The notes below the pieces were generated by a model. The model did not search any database. It was not told the DNA's origin and worked only from the letters and a program-made list of their open reading frames with translations. Both the position numbers and the translations under genes were made by a program. From assembly GCA_022071955.1 (NCBI GenBank), contig JAJVIM010000007.1, positions 328,177 through 392,176 on the forward strand: a stretch of DNA of 64,000 bases, read 5' to 3'. This DNA comes from Anaerolineae bacterium (GTDB lineage: Bacteria > Chloroflexota > Anaerolineae > 4572-78 > J111). Positions 59,844 to 64,000 of this stretch are shown here, piece by piece; positions within the stretch are counted from its first letter, which is position 1; each line of letters starts with the position of its first letter.

Positions 59844-61238
59844 ATGCAAACAGAACTCCGCAAACTCCCCAGCGTAGACAAACTGCTCCAAACCGACGCC
59901 CTGCTGCCGCTGGTGGACCGTCACGGCCACGAGGTGGTGGTTTCGGCCGCGCGCTCCGCCCTCGATGAGGCTCGCCTGCAAATTTTGGGTGGCCAGCCGG
60001 CTCTCTCCGCCGTCGATCTGGCACAGGCGGTGGTGCAGCGCGTTTCTTCAGAGATTCAGCCATCGCTGCTGCCGGTAATCAATGCCACCGGAGTGATTAT
60101 TCACACCAACCTGGGCCGCGCCCTGCTCAGTGAGCGAGCCAAAAGCGCCATGCAGCAGGCCGCGTCGGCCTATTCCAATCTGGAATACACTCTGTCTGCC
60201 GGCGGCCGCGGCTCGCGTTACGTTCATGCCGCCGAGCTTTTGTGCCGGTTAACCGGGGCGGAGGCTGCGGTGGTGGTCAATAATAACGCCGGCGCGCTGG
60301 TGCTGGCGCTATCGGCCCTGGCCAAAAACGCCGATGTGATTATCAGCCGCGGCCAACTGGTTGAAATTGGCGGCGGTTTTAGGGTGCCGGATATTATGGC
60401 GCAATCCGGCTGCCACCTGGTCGAGGTTGGCACCACCAATCGCACCTACGTGCAGGATTACGAGCAGGCCATCGTTTCCGGCCAAACCGGGCTGCTGCTG
60501 GCTGTGCATGCCAGCAACTACCACATTAGCGGTTTCACCGCCCAGCCATCGCTGGCCGAACTGGCCCAATTGGCCCGGCGGCACAACATCCCGCTGATGG
60601 AAGACCTTGGCTCCGGCACGCTGCTCGATGCGGCATCGTTTGGCCTGACTCACGAACCCACCATGCAGGAAAGTCTGGCCGCCGGCGTCGATTTGGTGAC
60701 GGCCAGCGGCGATAAACTGCTCGGCGGGCCGCAGGCCGGGCTGCTGCTAGGCCGCAAAGACATTATTGAAAAATTGAAACAGCATCCCCTGATCCGGGCG
60801 CTGCGCGTGGACAAAATAACGCTGGCGGCGCTGCAAGCCACCCTGCTGGCCTATTTGGAAAACAAAGCCGTTGACGAAATCCCGGTCTGGCGGATGATTG
60901 CGGCCAACCCGGCCATGCTGGGGCGGCGGGCGCGCCGCTGGCAGCAATCGCTGCGCAAAACGCCGCAACTGGCCAAAGCGCCGCTGGAAATTGTCAAAAC
61001 AGTCTCAACCGTGGGCGGCGGCAGTTTGCCGGGACAAACCCTGCCCACGCAGGCGCTGGCCATCGGTGTTGATCAGGCCGATGCCCTGGCCGAACGGCTG
61101 CGCACCTCGGCCGGCCAGCCGCCGGTGATCGCCCGCATCGAAAATAACCGGGTTATTTTTGACCCGCGCACCGTGTTGCCGGAACAGGATAAACTGCTGA
61201 TAGCCGCCATTAAACATGCGCTGCTGGCCGGGGCGTAA
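59844..61238 (+). CDS. selA: L-seryl-tRNA(Sec) selenium transferase
   Basis: 464 residues, the normal SelA length. N-terminal domain LPSVDKLLQTDALLPLVDRHGHEVVVSAAR, core INATGVIIHTNLGRALLS, EAAVVVNNNAGALVLAL, ISRGQLVEIGGGFRVPDI, EVGTTNRTYVQDYEQAI, MEDLGSGTLLDA, and the PLP-binding Lys in TASGDKLLGGPQAG. SelA converts seryl-tRNA(Sec) to selenocysteinyl-tRNA using selenophosphate. It implies the organism makes selenoproteins. selB, selD and tRNA-Sec are not in the window. The next gene, rsmI, starts 11 bases downstream. Confidence 0.95.
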   Translation: MQTELRKLPSVDKLLQTDALLPLVDRHGHEVVVSAARSALDEARLQILGGQPALSAVDLAQAVVQRVSSEIQPSLLPVINATGVIIHTNLGRALLSERAKSAMQQAASAYSNLEYTLSAGGRGSRYVHAAELLCRLTGAEAAVVVNNNAGALVLALSALAKNADVIISRGQLVEIGGGFRVPDIMAQSGCHLVEVGTTNRTYVQDYEQAIVSGQTGLLLAVHASNYHISGFTAQPSLAELAQLARRHNIPLMEDLGSGTLLDAASFGLTHEPTMQESLAAGVDLVTASGDKLLGGPQAGLLLGRKDIIEKLKQHPLIRALRVDKITLAALQATLLAYLENKAVDEIPVWRMIAANPAMLGRRARRWQQSLRKTPQLAKAPLEIVKTVSTVGGGSLPGQTLPTQALAIGVDQADALAERLRTSAGQPPVIARIENNRVIFDPRTVLPEQDKLLIAAIKHALLAGA

Positions 61239-61249
61239 TCAATCAGCTT

Positions 61250-62068
61250 ATGGGAATTTTGTATATTGTGCCCACGCCGCTGGGCAATTTAGAAGATATT
61301 ACGTTGCGGGCGCTGCGGGTGCTGAAAAGTGTGGCGCTCATCGCCACAGAAGATACCCGCACCACCGGCAAACTGCTCAACCATTTCGAGATCAGTTGTC
61401 CCACCCTCAGTTACTTTGAACACAGCCCGCCCGCCCAGCTTGAGCGCGTGCTCGGCGCTCTGGCCGAAGGCGACGTGGCCCTGGTTTCCGAGGCCGGCAC
61501 GCCGCTGTTGTCCGACCCCGGTTACCGGCTGGTGCAAGCCGCCGCCGAGCGTGGTTTTACCGTGACGCCGCTGCCCGGCCCAAGCGCCATCACCACGGCG
61601 CTATCGGCCAGCGGCCTGCCCACCGACCGGTTTTTGTTTGCCGGATTTTTGCCGCGCAAAGCCGGCCAGCGCCGGCAATTGTTGCAAGACTTGCAGGCCG
61701 AGCCATCGACCCTGGTTTTTTTTGAAGCGCCGCACCGGCTGCTGGCCTCGCTGGCGGATATGGCCCAGGTGTTTGGCCCGGATCGAGGGCTGGCCGTGTG
61801 CCGCGAACTGACCAAGCTCCACGAGGAAATCTGGCGCGGGTCGGTGGCCGGCGCGCTGGCCGAATGGCAAACTCGCGAGCCGCGGGGCGAATTTACACTG
61901 GTGGTGGCCGGCGCGGAACCTCCCGGCGAATGGCCGGCCGAGCGGGTAGTGGCCGCGCTGGCCGAGGCGCTGGCGGGCGGCAGTTCGGTAAAGGATGCGG
62001 CGCGGCAGGTGGCCCAACAAAGCGGTTGGCCCAAGCGAAAAGTTTACGACATGGCCCGGGATTTTTAG
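61250..62068 (+). CDS. rsmI: 16S rRNA (cytidine-1402 2'-O) methyltransferase
   Basis: 272 residues. The tetrapyrrole-methylase-like fold is clear: ILYIVPTPLGNLEDITLRALRVLKSV, IATEDTRTTGKLLNHF, LVSEAGTPLLSDPGYRLV, PLPGPSAITTALSASGLP, FFEAPHRLLASL, VCRELTKLHEEIWRG, GEFTLVV. RsmI adds a 2'-O-methyl to C1402 in the decoding centre with SAM. It follows selA closely and is followed by a short zinc-ribbon gene. Confidence 0.95.
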   Translation: MGILYIVPTPLGNLEDITLRALRVLKSVALIATEDTRTTGKLLNHFEISCPTLSYFEHSPPAQLERVLGALAEGDVALVSEAGTPLLSDPGYRLVQAAAERGFTVTPLPGPSAITTALSASGLPTDRFLFAGFLPRKAGQRRQLLQDLQAEPSTLVFFEAPHRLLASLADMAQVFGPDRGLAVCRELTKLHEEIWRGSVAGALAEWQTREPRGEFTLVVAGAEPPGEWPAERVVAALAEALAGGSSVKDAARQVAQQSGWPKRKVYDMARDF

Positions 62069-62089
62069 CAGCGGAGACAGGAGAATTTT

Positions 62090-62380
62090 GTGGCAATATC
62101 ACGAAGCGATGCGCGCCAGTTGGCCAAGCACAGCGCCGAAATGGGCGCGCGGGTGCTGCGCGGCACCCTAACCATTGAACCGGATGGCCTCACCATCGAT
62201 GGCACCCGCCTGGCCGAATTTCTGGCCGAATACAACGGCAGTGAGTTCATTTTAATTGCGGCGCCCATTGGCCGCAGCTACATTGAAAGCGAAATAAAAA
62301 CCTGCTTTACCTGTGGCCGCGATTATCGGGGTGACCAGTGCCCCCACTGCGCCGAGGCTCGCGCCCGGCTGCGGGGCTAG
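62090..62380 (+). CDS. Small zinc-ribbon protein
   Basis: 96 residues from GTG 62090 with ACAGGAGAATTT before it. Residues 1-65 read as a small alpha/beta domain (GARVLRGTLTIEPDGLTIDGTRLAEFLAEYNGSEFILIAAPIG). The C-terminus has two CxxC knuckles (CFTCGRDYRGDQCPHC), enough for one zinc ion. It is in the selA-rsmI operon. I do not recognise a named family; nucleic-acid or protein binding is possible. Confidence 0.75.
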   Translation: MAISRSDARQLAKHSAEMGARVLRGTLTIEPDGLTIDGTRLAEFLAEYNGSEFILIAAPIGRSYIESEIKTCFTCGRDYRGDQCPHCAEARARLRG

Positions 62381-62407
62381 CCTTTTTTAGTCAACGCGAG
62401 GAAAACC

Positions 62408-63019
62408 ATGTCAGAATCCGGAGTGATGCTGGTAACTTCTGAAATGATGCAGGCTGGCGCTAACCCGCAGCTATTTACCGGGGGCGCGTGCAATATTCAG
62501 GGGGTTAACGGCCCGGAGCGAAACCCCGGCCGCGACCCGCTGGCTCACTGGTTAGACGAAATGGGCTGGTCTTATTTTGACCCGCAAATTCACCCCAGTA
62601 CGCACGGCCGCGATTACATCTGGGGCATCGACGGGCCGCAGGAAAAGAAGGCCCGCCAGCAGGCCAAAATCCGCATCTACGAAATCACCTCAACCACCAT
62701 TGCTGCCGTAACCACCCTTGAAATTATGGACGACGCCCGGGTGGGCCGCCGCAGCATTGTTTGGTACAACGGCGGCAGATCGTTTGCGCCCATCGGCCTG
62801 GGAGATCGGGACCAGCTCAAAAATAACAATGCCCTGCGCCACCAGGTTGGCGAAACGGTGTATCATCATTTGGTGGCCTATGTCAACGCCGGCCGCCAGA
62901 TTCGGTACGAGCTGCCGCTCATGCTGGCCGATTGCCCCCACATTGTATTTGTGTACAGTTTTGACGAGTTGACCAAAGCCATCCATTTTTTGATGACCGG
63001 GCGCGGCCATCGTTTTTAA
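62408..63019 (+). CDS. Hypothetical protein, possibly nucleoside 2-deoxyribosyltransferase-like
   Basis: 203 residues. It opens with a strand-loop FTGGACNIQGVNGPERNPGRDPLAHWLDEMGWSYFDPQIHPSTHG, followed by KARQQAKIRIYEITSTTIAAVTTLEIMDDARVGRRSIVWYNGG and an end ELPLMLADCPHIVFVYSFDELTKAI. The early Gly-rich loop, an acidic/His region and a later strand that reads like a ligand-bearing VWYNGG recall the nucleoside deoxyribosyltransferase/YtoQ-like fold, but I cannot confirm the catalytic Glu. Treat the family as a guess. The gene is 27 bases after the zinc-ribbon gene. Confidence 0.65.
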   Translation: MSESGVMLVTSEMMQAGANPQLFTGGACNIQGVNGPERNPGRDPLAHWLDEMGWSYFDPQIHPSTHGRDYIWGIDGPQEKKARQQAKIRIYEITSTTIAAVTTLEIMDDARVGRRSIVWYNGGRSFAPIGLGDRDQLKNNNALRHQVGETVYHHLVAYVNAGRQIRYELPLMLADCPHIVFVYSFDELTKAIHFLMTGRGHRF

Positions 63020-63128
63020 TCCACCGAAAGTTAAGAACGTAAGACCTTTCTCCTATGGTGTTATTGGCAGGCATCACGCATACTCACCAATAGAGGCAAT
63101 TGTTTGGCCGAGCGAAAGAGGATGATGG

Positions 63129-63527
63129 ATGAGTGATGTCAAAGCCCGCGTGCTGGTGGCTGACCCCGACCCCGATGTAAGCCGGACGCTGACAATCTAT
63201 TTTAACGACCACGGTTATCAAGTTGAAACGGTTGAACTGGCGGCGCTGGTTTTTAACCGGGCCAGGCAATGGCAGCCCGATGCCATATTAGTCAGCACGG
63301 AATTTGTCGATGTTAACCCCTATCAGGTTTGCCAGCACATTTTAGAAGACCCCCGCACCGCCCACATTCCAACCATAATGCTGCTGCACCTCAACGACAG
63401 AAAAAGCCGGCTGGCCGCGCTGGAAGTTGGCGTCGATGACGTGGTGGCCAAACCCATCGATTTGGAAGAGCTGCGACTCAGAATGGAAGCCGCCATCCGG
63501 CTGGCAGCGTTGCGCGTGCAGCCGTAA
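63129..63527 (+). CDS. Stand-alone receiver domain lacking the phospho-acceptor Asp
   Basis: 132 residues, all receiver. The acidic pair region is LVADPDPDVSRTL, and the conserved Lys is in DDVVAKPIDLEEL. The acceptor position reads ILVSTEFVDVNPYQ, with Ser56 where Asp should be. Such pseudo-receivers act by protein binding rather than phosphorylation, unless Asp61 or Glu58 substitutes. No kinase is adjacent. A terminator follows at 63558. Confidence 0.85.
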   Translation: MSDVKARVLVADPDPDVSRTLTIYFNDHGYQVETVELAALVFNRARQWQPDAILVSTEFVDVNPYQVCQHILEDPRTAHIPTIMLLHLNDRKSRLAALEVGVDDVVAKPIDLEELRLRMEAAIRLAALRVQP

Positions 63528-63557
63528 TTTTGCCGTTTTTTTGGCAAAGAGTACTAT

Positions 63558-63596
63558 ACGGTCATCTGCTCTCAGAGCAGGTGACCGTTTTTTTTT
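63558..63596 (+). terminator. Strong terminator
   Basis: ACGGTCA-T-CTGCTC pairs with GAGCAG-G-TGACCGT (14 pairs including one wobble) around TCA, then nine T. It closes the pseudo-receiver gene before the leader repeat of the aspartate kinase. Confidence 0.9.
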
Positions 63597-63642
63597 GCAA
63601 GAAACTAACCGAACCTACAATACAGCGACGAATAGTAAAAAT

Positions 63643-63842
63643 TGCGTAGGGGCGGTTCGCGAACCGCCCCTACATTCGCTGACTCGTAGATTCGCAGATT
63701 CGTTTATTTTCAAGGGAGTCCGACAGAACCGGGGGTTCGACACCAAGAATACCCGTACCGGGTACAGGTGAAAAGGGTTATTGGGGGGAGCTACCCCCCA
63801 AGCCCCCCGGCCTGCGGCGCTATTTTCAGAGGAGGAGTGCCC
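63643..63842 (+). repeat. Leader repeat copy B, ending at the aspartate kinase ribosome site
   Basis: It has the same order of elements as 29639-29811: the GTAGGGGCGGTTCGCG dyad, GACTCGTAGATTCGCAGATTCG, TTTTCAAGGGAGTCC, CAGAACCGGGGGTTCGACA, G-tract, two C-tracts, and CGGCGCTATTTTCAGAGGAGGA just before the ATG. It differs by an added segment near 63748-63780 (ACCCGTACCGGGTACAGG, itself a dyad) in place of the GAATGAAAAT stretch of copy A. Confidence 0.85.
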
Positions 63843-64000
63843 ATGTTAGTGGTAATGAAATTTGGGGGGACATCTGTGGGGAGTCGCGCCGCCTTACAAC
63901 AGGTGGTTAATATTGTTTCAAAAGCCAAACATGCGGGGCAACAGGTGGTAGTTGTGGTTTCGGCGATGAGCGGCGTCACCAATTTGCTGCTCGATGCCGC
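63843..64000 (+). CDS. lysC: Aspartate kinase (N-terminal part, truncated by the window edge)
   Basis: The first 52 codons are present; AGAGGAGGAGTGCCC lies before the ATG. The opening VVMKFGGTSVGS is the aspartokinase nucleotide-binding signature, and VVVVSAMSGVTNLLLDA follows as in the family. The enzyme phosphorylates aspartate at the head of lysine, threonine and methionine synthesis. A homoserine-dehydrogenase fusion cannot be excluded because the gene runs off the window. Translation signals come from leader repeat copy B. Confidence 0.9.
   Translation, partial: MLVVMKFGGTSVGSRAALQQVVNIVSKAKHAGQQVVVVVSAMSGVTNLLLDA

Overview
The window looks like a chromosomal segment of a Chloroflexota bacterium, probably Anaerolineae-like. 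This is inferred from gene style (LiaS/LiaR-type two-component pairs, Thr/Pro-rich surface proteins, PA14/PKD proteins, WYL regulators, a PEP-CTERM/VIT membrane protein) and from the absence of proteobacterial or firmicute signatures. No rRNA is present, so the placement is inference. The chromosome origin appears to lie at about 56.6-59.4 kb, where phased DnaA boxes flank dnaA.

Layout. 0-1.16 kb is decayed sequence: a gene tail, an orphan copy of a dispersed leader repeat and a truncated duplicate of a gene start found again at 13.6 kb. 1.16-13.4 kb is an accessory island, visibly AT-richer in its middle than its flanks. It encodes a trypsin-like protease joined to an effector-associated-type helical segment and a P-loop domain, then four further P-loop proteins (the last a 1,280-residue STAND/TPR-like protein with 13-residue tandem repeats), then a SPASM radical-SAM enzyme whose own N-terminus carries a duplicated Cys motif. 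Three small proteins follow behind a separate leader region with short repeats. The island lies between two diverged copies of the same ~206-bp promoter/gene-start sequence and is the best candidate in the window for a poorly described system.

13.6-37.9 kb holds a PEP-CTERM/VIT-vWA membrane protein, an MFS transporter, a VOC protein, a WYL regulator/antiporter operon, a large PA14/PKD secreted protein, a NarL-type two-component pair, a BNR-repeat protein, a flavin reductase, a uronate isomerase, a hybrid histidine kinase, a putative lipoprotein, and a CoaE-GNAT fusion downstream of an ABC-F ATPase.

38-53.4 kb holds a TIR-domain protein, an aminotransferase, an acyltransferase, a family 2 glycosyltransferase, a Pcm-like methyltransferase, an M-A type peptidase, a DUF5666 protein and a cluster of four membrane proteins sharing one extracytoplasmic design (Thr/Pro linker plus Ig-like domain). 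One of these has four cyclic-nucleotide-binding domains.

53.5-64 kb holds tRNA-Leu(CAA), an ECF sigma/anti-sigma pair, a receiver-Roadblock-like protein, oriC-dnaA, selA, rsmI, several small proteins and the start of an aspartate kinase. A dispersed ~170-200-bp leader repeat ends exactly at the ribosome-binding site of both the uronate isomerase and the aspartate kinase, which suggests that a mobile or repeated 5' leader supplies their translation signals.
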